Positions 53,865 to 60,943 of a DNA stretch of 64,000 nt are shown one piece after another. The first letter of the stretch is position 1; each line of letters begins with the position of its first letter. The stretch spans positions 22,350 through 86,349 of the forward strand of contig JAIEPH010000028.1 in NCBI GenBank assembly GCA_019749805.1. The letters are read 5' to 3'. This DNA is from Mycobacteriaceae bacterium (GTDB taxonomy: Bacteria; Actinomycetota; Actinomycetes; Mycobacteriales; Mycobacteriaceae). Made by a program: the position numbers and the translations under genes. The notes under the pieces are model-generated. The model saw nothing but the letters and a program-made list of their open reading frames with translations, did not search any database and had not been told where the DNA came from.

Positions 53865-54583
53865 CCGATCTGCAGGGTCTGCCCGCCGTCGACGACGAGT
53901 TCGGAACCGGTGATGAACGACGCATGCTCGGATACCAGGAACGCCACGGCGTCGGCGATCTCCATCGGCGTGCCGAGCCGCCCCTTCTCCGCGAGCCGGG
54001 CCTGCGTCGCGGGGTCGAGCATCGGCGTCTCGACCGGTCCGGGAAGGACCGCATTGACCCGAATGCCCGAGTCGGCGAGCTCAGCGGCAGCGATCTGGGT
54101 GAGGCCGCGCAGCGCCCACTTCGACGACCCGTAGGCCGCGTGGTTGGGAAACGCACGAATGGCTCCGGTGCTGCACGTGTTGACGATCGCGGCGCCATCA
54201 GCGCGGCGCAGGTGTTCGAGCGCGGCCCGGATTCCCAGGAAGGGCCCCAGGCAGTTGACGCGCCAGCTCCCCTCGAAGCCTGCGGGTGTCTCCTCGGCGA
54301 ACGAGGCGCGGTGCAGGACACCGGCGTTGTTGACCAGGGTGGTCAGTGCGCCGAACTCCTCGACGGTCCGCCGCACCGCGCTGTCCCACTGCTGCTCGGA
54401 CGTCACGTCGAGTTCGACGGCGAGCACACCGCCGCCCAACGCCTTCGTGCCGGCCCTGAGCTCATCCGTCAGCAGATCGCACGCGGCCACCCGAAAGCCG
54501 TCCGCGTGCAGTCGCGTGACGATCGCCGCGCCCTGCCCGCGTGCCGCACCGGTGACCAGCGCGACCCGTTCGGTCGACGTCAC
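53861..54583 (-). CDS. Short-chain dehydrogenase/reductase
   Basis: 240 residues from the GTG at 54583 (GTGA overlap with the aldolase gene). ALVTGAARGQGAAIVTRL is the cofactor loop, NNAGVLHRA the structural Asn motif, STGAIRAFPNHAAYGSSKWALR the catalytic Ser-Tyr-Lys, and SELVVDGGQTLQIG the C-terminus. It does not carry the mycofactocin-type insertion. In the operon it probably interconverts an alcohol and the ketone used by the monooxygenase. A longer in-frame reading to 54862 would lie within the aldolase gene. Confidence 0.86.
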   Translation of the reverse strand: MTSTERVALVTGAARGQGAAIVTRLHADGFRVAACDLLTDELRAGTKALGGGVLAVELDVTSEQQWDSAVRRTVEEFGALTTLVNNAGVLHRASFAEETPAGFEGSWRVNCLGPFLGIRAALEHLRRADGAAIVNTCSTGAIRAFPNHAAYGSSKWALRGLTQIAAAELADSGIRVNAVLPGPVETPMLDPATQARLAEKGRLGTPMEIADAVAFLVSEHASFITGSELVVDGGQTLQIG

Positions 54584-55323
54584 TGCGCCTCCCCGAGATG
54601 CGCCGCTGCGCCGCGCCGCAGCGCCTGGGACTCCGATGCCAGGGTGATCATCCGAAACCCCAACTCGGCCATGGCCTTCCCAGGTTTGCCCGCGTTGGCG
54701 TGGATGCCGGGGACCAGCCCTGCACCGGAGGCGACGGACTGGATCCGAGAGACCACGTCGAGCACGGTAGGAGTATTGAGCGCGGCGATCGGGTTCTCCC
54801 CCAGCGAGATCGCCAGATCGGCCGGCCCGACGTAGACGCCGGATAGACCCGGCACGGCACAAATCTCGTCGAGCGCCGACAATCCTCGGGCGGTCTCGAT
54901 CATCGCGAAGACACTCGTGCGGTCTTCGTGTGCAGCAGGGTCGATCCCGATGTCGGCACGCAGCGGGCCGAAGCTGCGCACCCCCGCCGGCGGGTACCTG
55001 GTGGCGGCCACTGCGGCGGCGGCTGTTTCGGCCGACTCGACCATCGCGACGATCACCGCGTCGGCCCCGGCATCCAGAACACGACCGATCGGCGCGGGAT
55101 CCGCCGACGGCAACCGCACTGCGGTCGCAATCGGCACATGCTCGAGCCGCCGCAGCAGCAGTGCGACATCGGCATCGTCGAGATAACCGTGCTGGACGTC
55201 GAATCCGACGTAGTCATATCCCGCCCTGGCGAACTCCTCGGGCCCGATGACGGTCGGCCCCACCACCCATCCGCCCCACACGTGTGGCTTTGCGGCGAGC
55301 GCCTCCTGCAACCGGCTGCTCAT
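54580..55323 (-). CDS. HpaI/HpcH-type aldolase
   Basis: 247 residues from the ATG at 55323, in a 4-nt overlap with the alcohol dehydrogenase stop. The class II aldolase barrel is recognisable: GWVVGPTVIGPEEFARAGYDYVGFDVQHGYLDDAD in strands and helices, AVRLPSADPAPIGRVLDAGADAVIVAMVESAE, and a metal-binding Glu in FAMIETARGLSALDEI, with VYVGPADLAISLG. The family cleaves 4-hydroxy-2-oxoacids to pyruvate and an aldehyde. In a degradation operon this would release pyruvate from a ring-opened intermediate. Confidence 0.88.
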   Translation of the reverse strand: MSSRLQEALAAKPHVWGGWVVGPTVIGPEEFARAGYDYVGFDVQHGYLDDADVALLLRRLEHVPIATAVRLPSADPAPIGRVLDAGADAVIVAMVESAETAAAAVAATRYPPAGVRSFGPLRADIGIDPAAHEDRTSVFAMIETARGLSALDEICAVPGLSGVYVGPADLAISLGENPIAALNTPTVLDVVSRIQSVASGAGLVPGIHANAGKPGKAMAELGFRMITLASESQALRRGAAAHLGEAQ

Positions 55324-56285
55324 TCGGCGATCGCGATCTTCACCCGATCCGGCACCGGCCTGCAGGCAAGGTCGAATGCCGATTGCACGTCGTCGACACC
55401 GAACGTGTGCGTGACGTAAGCGGCCAACAGCTCCGGATGGTCCTTGGCGAACCCATTGGCTGCGTCGAGAACTCGCCGCCGGTCCAGCGTCACGCCGGAC
55501 TTGAGCGTGAGGTTCTTGCGCAGCATCGCGCGCATGCTGATCGGATAGCTGTCGTCGTCGGGCACGCCGAAGTACAGCACCGTGCCGCCCGGCGCCGCGG
55601 CGTCTATCGCATGGCCGAGCGTCGCGACCTGGTGGCCGACCGCCTCGATCACGACGTCGGGCTGATCGCCGGGCTCCAGGTGACTCACCCATCTGTCGCT
55701 GGTGGCGCGGACAATGGTGTCGACACCGAACTCTTTGCCGACACCGTCGCGGTCGACGGGGTCGATACCGGTCACATGACGCGCGCCCAGAGCCTTTGCC
55801 GTATAAGAGAACAGCAGTCCGATCGACCCCTGTCCGATGACTGCGACATGTCTTCCCGCGAGCTCCAGCTGGTCGAGCGCGTACAGGACGCACGCCAATG
55901 GCTGCAACGCGACGGCGTGTGAGGCGTTCAAGGCGGGATCGTAGGGCGCCAGGCCGTCGCCGTCGGCGACCACGAACCCCATCAGCCCGTCGAATCCGGA
56001 CGCCCAGCCCACCACCCGGTCACCCACCCGGTGGTCCTTGTGCATGCTCGCCACCACTTCGCCGACGACCTCGTGGACCGGAAAGCCCACCATCTCGGCC
56101 GCGTTCAGCCCCACGTCGCCTGCGATCTTGCCGCGCACACCGCGGAACGGCGGCAGGTCGCTGCCGCAGACCCCCGCCGCCATGAATCGGAGCAACACGT
56201 GACCGTCGCTCAGGTCATCGGCGGTCTTCGGTGGAACATCAAGTCGCTCAAAGGTATACGGCGCAACGAGTCGGTATGCCCACAC
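55320..56285 (-). CDS. Zinc-dependent alcohol dehydrogenase-like enzyme (MDR family)
   Basis: 321 residues from the GTG at 56285, which has a GGAGG site 8 bases upstream and follows the P450 stop; an ATG at 56303 is possible. FMAAGVCGSDLPPFRG contains the catalytic Cys and EVVGEVVASMHKDHRVGDRVVGW the second part of the site. VAVIGQGSIGLLFSYTAKALGA is the Rossmann loop and GIDPVDRD the acidic turn for NAD. The structural-zinc cysteine loop is missing, as in threonine-dehydrogenase-like or catalytic-zinc-only members. It would oxidise an alcohol produced by the operon P450. Confidence 0.85.
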   Translation of the reverse strand: MWAYRLVAPYTFERLDVPPKTADDLSDGHVLLRFMAAGVCGSDLPPFRGVRGKIAGDVGLNAAEMVGFPVHEVVGEVVASMHKDHRVGDRVVGWASGFDGLMGFVVADGDGLAPYDPALNASHAVALQPLACVLYALDQLELAGRHVAVIGQGSIGLLFSYTAKALGARHVTGIDPVDRDGVGKEFGVDTIVRATSDRWVSHLEPGDQPDVVIEAVGHQVATLGHAIDAAAPGGTVLYFGVPDDDSYPISMRAMLRKNLTLKSGVTLDRRRVLDAANGFAKDHPELLAAYVTHTFGVDDVQSAFDLACRPVPDRVKIAIAE

Positions 56286-56286
56286 C

Positions 56287-57537
56287 TCACACAACCTCCA
56301 CATGGACCTCGACAGGAACACTGTTCCAGCCCCACTGGAAGCTGGACGGCGGGCGCGTAGCGCCCTCACTGATGATGCGCCAGTCCGGCACTCGTTTCAG
56401 CCATTCGGTCACCATGATCGCGATTTCGAGGCGGGCGAGGTGCACACCGAGACAGAAGTGCTGTCCGCGGCCGAACGCCAACAGGCGCTCGATCCGGCGA
56501 TCCCAGATGAAGTCGTCGGGCTCGGGGTACTCGCGCTCGTCGCGACCGGCCGATGCGAGCAGCGTGACGACCCGCTGGCCCGGAATCATCGTCGTCCCGT
56601 GGATGGTGTACGGCTTGCGCAGGGTGCGGGCGAACCATTGTGCGGGCGCGCAATAGCGGATCATCTCCTCTCGCGCGACAGGGACGTTCGCGTCGAGATC
56701 CTTTCGTACGTCGGCCAACTGCTCTGGGCGCTGCCCTAGTTCCCAGAGGCCGTGCGCGACGATCTTCGGTACGGTTTCCGTGCCGCCGATGAAGACGCCG
56801 AGCATCTGCACGGCGGCCTCGGTGTCAGACAGCGCCGAGCCGTCCGGCAGGCGGTAGCCGATGAGGTTGTCGGCGATCGGCAACTCAGGACCGTCGCCGG
56901 CACGCCTGCGCTCGATGATCGGCACCAGGTACTCCAGGTAGCCGGGCCGCGCGTTGGCCACCTCCACCCCGCTGCCCGGCTGGGCCAGGCTTCCGGCGTT
57001 GACGGTGGCCAACACATCGGATGCCAGATCGGTCGGGAGTCCGAGCAATTCGCAGACCACCGATGCCGCGACGATGCCGCCATAATCCTGGGTCAGGTCG
57101 AAGGTGCCACGCGGCAGCATTTCATCGAGCCGCTCGTTGGCCAGGGCGCGGATTCGGTCTGCCAGTGCTGCAACGGATTTCGGCCGGAACGGACCCGATG
57201 TGCAGCGACGGACGGAATCGTAGATCGGCGCGTCGAAGTTCGCGTGGAACGGCAGCGGATGTAGCGGCGGATCGGGCACCGGGCCGTCGTTGCGCGTCGC
57301 TAAGACCGTTGCCGCGGGTAGAGTTCCCTCCGAGGCGACGAACGTCCCGTCGTTGATCGACAGAACCTGCCAGATGTCATCGAAGCGCGACAGCGCGTAG
57401 GTGTCCCACTTGTCGACGTAGTACACCGGATAGTCGTCGCGCAGGACGCGGTAGGACGGCAGTGGGTCGGCCATCACCGCGGGGTCGAACGGATCGTAGA
57501 AGAAGTTCTTCATCAGCTGCGTCACTTGGAAATTCAT
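56287..57537 (-). CDS. Cytochrome P450, second gene of the seven-gene operon
   Basis: 416 residues from the ATG at 57537 (ATGA overlap with the preceding gene). Heme motif LAFGRGQHFCLGVHLARLEIAI; ExxR in REEMIRYCAP; I-helix GVFIGGTETVPKI, with Gly-Gly-x-Glu-Thr in place of the usual Ala-Gly-x-Asp/Glu-Thr. The P450 starts the oxidative chain P450, alcohol dehydrogenase, SDR, BVMO, esterase encoded by the operon. No ferredoxin is in this operon; the ferredoxin at 60744, under a copy of the same promoter element, is a candidate partner. Confidence 0.92.
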   Translation of the reverse strand: MNFQVTQLMKNFFYDPFDPAVMADPLPSYRVLRDDYPVYYVDKWDTYALSRFDDIWQVLSINDGTFVASEGTLPAATVLATRNDGPVPDPPLHPLPFHANFDAPIYDSVRRCTSGPFRPKSVAALADRIRALANERLDEMLPRGTFDLTQDYGGIVAASVVCELLGLPTDLASDVLATVNAGSLAQPGSGVEVANARPGYLEYLVPIIERRRAGDGPELPIADNLIGYRLPDGSALSDTEAAVQMLGVFIGGTETVPKIVAHGLWELGQRPEQLADVRKDLDANVPVAREEMIRYCAPAQWFARTLRKPYTIHGTTMIPGQRVVTLLASAGRDEREYPEPDDFIWDRRIERLLAFGRGQHFCLGVHLARLEIAIMVTEWLKRVPDWRIISEGATRPPSSFQWGWNSVPVEVHVEVV

Positions 57538-58238
57538 TGCAGCGGCGACGGGGGCAGCGCCTGCAGAATCGAGTCCTCCCAACCGTCGCGCAGCGCGGGC
57601 GCGACGCTCATCCACGTGACGATCTCGGCGGGCGGGCTGCCCTTCCACGAGGGGTAGTGGTTCTCGAAGCAGTCCCAGTCGCCGTCCAACGCCCAATAGT
57701 GAATGACCTCGTTGAATCTGAACGTCGTGATGAACGATCCGAGCCATCGCTTTCCGGTGGCTTCCGACCATGGCACGTAGAGGCGTTCGAGTTCGCGGAT
57801 GTAGTCGTCCTGCCGTCCCGGCTTGGTCTGCATGATCTCCTGGATCACCAGACCCGCCGAGAACTTCGACTCGGTCAGCGCTGCGAGTGTCCTGTTGAAC
57901 TTCCCGGCGTACATGATCCGGCCCTCACCGGATGCCCGGATCTGGGACAGGAACGTCCGCCAGGTCGCCGCTGCATCGGCATGGCTGCCGCCGGGCGCCT
58001 GCGCCTTACCGATGCGGGCGTAGTCGGCGAACGCGTCGATCTCCCAGATGATCGTCGCCTGGGGCCAGTGACCGTTGTACGGCGTGGTCTCCCACATCGC
58101 GAAAAGGCGCGCGCCGAGCGCCTCCATCATGGGGTGGTAGACCTCGCTGAAGACCTCGATGAATTGCTCGCTTCGGCCTTCACCCAGCGCAATCGTCTCG
58201 TGGAGATAAAGAAGCGTGTGGCCGTAGAACTTCTTCAC
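57534..58238 (-). CDS. NIPSNAP/dimeric alpha-beta-barrel-like protein, first gene of the operon
   Basis: About 234 residues from the GTG at 58238 (a GTG at 58247 adds three). Two related halves are visible: YLHETIALGEGRSEQFIEVFSEVYHPMMEALGARLFAMWET and LVIQEIMQTKPGRQDDYIRELERLYVPWSEATGKRWLGSF, each followed by a Trp-rich strand (ATIIWEID, VIHYWALDGDW). This is a tandem dimeric ferredoxin-fold pattern as in NIPSNAP proteins. The function is unknown; the fold is used in monooxygenases and isomerases. A 9-codon leaderless ORF ends in a GTGA overlap with this start. Confidence 0.7.
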   Translation of the reverse strand: MKKFYGHTLLYLHETIALGEGRSEQFIEVFSEVYHPMMEALGARLFAMWETTPYNGHWPQATIIWEIDAFADYARIGKAQAPGGSHADAAATWRTFLSQIRASGEGRIMYAGKFNRTLAALTESKFSAGLVIQEIMQTKPGRQDDYIRELERLYVPWSEATGKRWLGSFITTFRFNEVIHYWALDGDWDCFENHYPSWKGSPPAEIVTWMSVAPALRDGWEDSILQALPPSPLQ

Positions 58239-58264
58239 ACCCGCCACCTAGTTGACAGTCGCAC
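58235..58264 (-). CDS. Possible 9-residue leaderless leader peptide
   Basis: GTG at 58264 sits exactly 6 bases beyond the left arm of promoter copy D, the position of the true start in the other leftward copies. It encodes VRLSTRWRV and stops at TGA 58237-58235, overlapping the next start by 4 nt (GTGA). Leaderless small ORFs are common in mycobacteria, so it may couple ribosome entry to the operon. Confidence 0.4.
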   Translation of the reverse strand: MRLSTRWRV

Positions 58265-58270
58265 CCTGCG

Positions 58271-58302
58271 AGCGTGACACTTGTGGCGTGATTTGTAAAG
58301 GT
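58271..58302 (-). promoter_or_regulatory. Palindromic bidirectional promoter element, copy D
   Basis: Left arm AGCGTGACACTT, 8 bases, right arm ATTTGTAAAGGT. Leftward it should drive the seven-gene operon 58238-51410, with +1 predicted at 58264. The rightward arm has GGT instead of GCT and no start codon lies at +1. Confidence 0.7.
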
Positions 58303-59124
58303 GCCGAGACCCTGACGACACTGGCCAAAGGTTTCTGTTTCGGCGAGGGTCCTCGGTGGTTCGAGGGATTGCTGTGGTTCTCGGACATGCTGGGCGAGGC
58401 CGTGCACACCGTCAACCTGCGTGGCGACTTGACCACCCTCCCGCTGCCCGGCCATCACCCATCCGGATTGGGGTTCCGGCCCGACGGCACGCTGCTGATC
58501 GTGTCGGGTGAGCAGCGCCGGCTGTTGCGCTACGACGGGTACACCGTCGACCCGATCGCCGAACTGGCCGACCTCGTTCCCGCTGCGCTCGGCGACATGG
58601 TGATCGACGACGCGGGCCGCGCTTACGTCGGATCCCAGGCGCGCGAAGGTGGGGTGATCGTGCGGGTCGATCCCGACGGCTCGATCGCAGTTGTCGCCGA
58701 GAATCTCGACTTCCCCAACGGAATGGCGATCACCGAAGACCGCACGACGCTGATCGTGGCCGAGTCAACCGGGCGGCGGCTGACCGCGTTCACCGTCGCG
58801 GCCGACGGATCACTGCGCGGCCGAAGGATATTCGCCGAGGGGCTCGACGGCCCGCCGGACGGCATCTGTCTCGATGCCGAGGGCGGGGTGTGGGTGGCGA
58901 TGACATTGGGCCGCGCCTTCGAGCGGATCAAGGAGGGCGGCGCCATCACCGATCGGATCGAGATGGACGAACGCATCGCGATCGCCTGCACACTCGGGGG
59001 GCCGGAACGGCGCACACTGTTCCTGCTGTCCAGTACGGACGCCTATCCGCAACGGCTGGTCGGGACGAGGGAGTCACGCGTCGACGCGGTGACCGTGGAC
59101 ATCGCGGGAGCCGGGCTGCCGTGA
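58288..59124 (+). CDS. SMP-30/gluconolactonase-family lactonase
   Basis: About 278 residues if the GTG at 58288 is used, which lies inside promoter copy D; no other standard start is near, so initiation is uncertain. The six-bladed propeller is clear: GFCFGEGPRWFEGLLWFSDM at the N-terminus (metal-binding Glu), HHPSGLGFRPDGTLLIVSG, FPNGMAITEDRTTLIVAES and DGPPDGICLDAEGGVWVA. Family members hydrolyse lactones. Together with the Baeyer-Villiger-type enzyme across the promoter, opening of a lactone product is a reasonable inference. It overlaps the thioesterase gene by 4 nt. Confidence 0.82.
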   Translation: MICKGAETLTTLAKGFCFGEGPRWFEGLLWFSDMLGEAVHTVNLRGDLTTLPLPGHHPSGLGFRPDGTLLIVSGEQRRLLRYDGYTVDPIAELADLVPAALGDMVIDDAGRAYVGSQAREGGVIVRVDPDGSIAVVAENLDFPNGMAITEDRTTLIVAESTGRRLTAFTVAADGSLRGRRIFAEGLDGPPDGICLDAEGGVWVAMTLGRAFERIKEGGAITDRIEMDERIAIACTLGGPERRTLFLLSSTDAYPQRLVGTRESRVDAVTVDIAGAGLP

Positions 59125-59936
59125 GCGATTGCTACTACGAGTTGGTCGATGTCGCCGACCCGCTCGGCGAGAAGTTTGCCGCGACCGACCTGGTCCGCAG
59201 CACGTGGACGGCCGAGATACAGCACGGCGCACCGGTTTCAGCGCTGTTGGCGCGCGCTTTGGAGAAATGCGATGCCCGCCACGACACCCGGCTGAGCCGT
59301 GTGATGATCGACCTGCTGGGTGCTGTGCCTGCCGAAGGGGATCTGTGGGTGCGATCCCGAATCGAGCGCTCCGGCAAGCAGATCGAGTTGGTCAGTGCCG
59401 AGATGCTGGCCCCCGGACGGGACGGCGAGCCTCGCGCGGTCGCACGCGCCAGCGGATGGCGGCTGAAGACGATCGACACCACGGACGTCGTGCGCACGTC
59501 TGCGCCACCGTTGCGGCCGCTCTCGGAGGCACACAGCCGCGACATGAAGAAGGACTGGGACCGCAACTATGTGCACAGCCTCGATTGGCGGTGGTTGACC
59601 CGGCCGATGAGCGACGGACCCGGCGAGTCCTGGATCCGCCCGGAGGTCGACCTCGTCAAGGGTGAGTCCATGACCCCGTTGGAGCGCCTCTTCGCGGTCG
59701 CCGACGACGCCAACGGCATCGGCACCAAGCTCGACATCCGCAAGTGGACGTTCATGAACACCGACCTGGTCGTGCATGTACACCGGATTCCGGAGGGCGA
59801 GTGGATCGGAATCCGCGCCGAGACCAACTACGGCCCCGACGGCATCGGTACGACGATCGGCACACTGTTCGACGTATCCGGGCCCGTCGGCGCGATTCAG
59901 GAGTCGGTGCTGGTCCGGCCGATGCCGAGCCGCTAG
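59121..59936 (+). CDS. Acyl-CoA thioesterase-like protein (TesB-type double hotdog)
   Basis: 271 residues from a GTG overlapping the SMP-30 stop. The N-terminal hotdog has STWTAEIQHGAPVSALLARALEKC and LSRVMIDLLGAVPAEGDLWVRSRIERSGKQIELVSAEM. The C-terminal half contains SMTPLERLFAVADDANGIGTKLDIRKWTFMNTDLVVHVHR. The layout matches the mycobacterial thioesterase-like proteins. It would hydrolyse an acyl-CoA. It ends in a 4-nt tail-to-tail overlap with the serine protease gene. Confidence 0.85.
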   Translation: MSDCYYELVDVADPLGEKFAATDLVRSTWTAEIQHGAPVSALLARALEKCDARHDTRLSRVMIDLLGAVPAEGDLWVRSRIERSGKQIELVSAEMLAPGRDGEPRAVARASGWRLKTIDTTDVVRTSAPPLRPLSEAHSRDMKKDWDRNYVHSLDWRWLTRPMSDGPGESWIRPEVDLVKGESMTPLERLFAVADDANGIGTKLDIRKWTFMNTDLVVHVHRIPEGEWIGIRAETNYGPDGIGTTIGTLFDVSGPVGAIQESVLVRPMPSR

Positions 59937-60706
59937 GTGACGCAGGCGCCGGTCGGGACGGGTCCGGGCGACACCGCGTTGACGGCGTGCGGGTAGACCT
60001 GCTTGGTCGTGAGCACGAATCCGGTTTCCGGATCGTCGACGGCCGAGCCGAAGTTCATTCCCAGCACCCGACCGTCCACGTCTATCAGCGGTCCGCCGGA
60101 ATCTCCCTGTCCCACTTTTCCTCTGATCGTGTACACCTCACGTCGCACGCTCGTGGAGCGATAGATGTCGGGGCCGGTGAGTTCGATGACCTCACGGATA
60201 CGCGCCGGGTTGGCGACGAACGGACCCCCGCCGGGATAGCCGAGCACCACGGCGTCAGTACCCTTCAGCGCTGTGCCGTGGGCGAAATCCATTGCCGGCG
60301 CCTGCAATCCGGGAACATCCAGGATCGAGATGTCGGCGTTGGGATCGAAGGCGACCACGTGGGCTTCGTAGTCGAAACCGTCGACCGAGATGTTGAAGCT
60401 GTCCGCACCCGCCACCACGTGTGCGTTGCTCATCACGCGGTTGGGTCCGATAACGAAGCCACTGCCCTCCAGGATCTTCTGGCAGCCAAACGAGCTGCTC
60501 ATGACCTTGACGACGCTGTGCGCTGCCGCTGCGACGACGGCGTTGTTGGCCAAGGACTCATCCGGCGGCTGGACGCTGGGCACCGGCGGGCCCGATTCTG
60601 CTGCCCGGTTGATCTCGTCGATGGTCTCCGAGACCGGGCCGCAGCCGGTCACGCCTGTCGTCAATGCGGCGACGATCAGCGCGGTGGCGAGGCGAATCGG
60701 CTTCAT
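59933..60706 (-). CDS. Trypsin-like serine protease lipoprotein (MarP-protease-domain type)
   Basis: 257 residues. A signal peptide ends in the lipobox GVTGC (Cys22). The chymotrypsin-fold catalytic triad is visible: His in RVMSNAHVVAGAD, Asp in FDPNADISILDVPG, and Ser in GKVGQGDSGGPLIDVDG. Two cysteines (SFGCQK and GACVT) may pair. The domain resembles the periplasmic domain of mycobacterial MarP, which cleaves peptidoglycan hydrolases, but the four membrane helices of MarP are replaced by a lipid anchor. It stands between the catabolic genes with no obvious metabolic link. Confidence 0.85.
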   Translation of the reverse strand: MKPIRLATALIVAALTTGVTGCGPVSETIDEINRAAESGPPVPSVQPPDESLANNAVVAAAAHSVVKVMSSSFGCQKILEGSGFVIGPNRVMSNAHVVAGADSFNISVDGFDYEAHVVAFDPNADISILDVPGLQAPAMDFAHGTALKGTDAVVLGYPGGGPFVANPARIREVIELTGPDIYRSTSVRREVYTIRGKVGQGDSGGPLIDVDGRVLGMNFGSAVDDPETGFVLTTKQVYPHAVNAVSPGPVPTGACVT

Positions 60707-60743
60707 CGACGAAAACGATAGACCTAACGCCCGCGCCGTGTGA

Positions 60744-60935
60744 TCAGTCGGTCAGGCGCAGCGCCGCGACGGGGCATTGGGTCACGGCCTGCTGCATCCG
60801 ATCGCGGTCGGATTCGGGCCGTTCGTTGTCGTGGATCACGACGATGCCGTCGTCGGCCACCTCGAACACCTCCTCGGCGATCGATTCGCAGATGCCGTGG
60901 CCGGTGCACTTGTCCAGATCGACTTCCACCCGCAT
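60744..60935 (-). CDS. [3Fe-4S]-type ferredoxin, P450 redox partner
   Basis: 63 residues from an ATG with GGAG 5 bases upstream. The cluster motif is DKCTGHGICESIAEEVFEV, with the second cysteine position occupied by His (C-x2-H-x2-C), and QCPVAAL near the C-terminus. This is the pattern of Streptomyces/Mycobacterium [3Fe-4S] ferredoxins that serve P450s. It is 8 bases downstream of the P450 gene and must be co-transcribed from promoter copy E. No ferredoxin reductase is present in the window. Confidence 0.9.
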   Translation of the reverse strand: MRVEVDLDKCTGHGICESIAEEVFEVADDGIVVIHDNERPESDRDRMQQAVTQCPVAALRLTD

Positions 60936-60943
60936 GGTGACTC

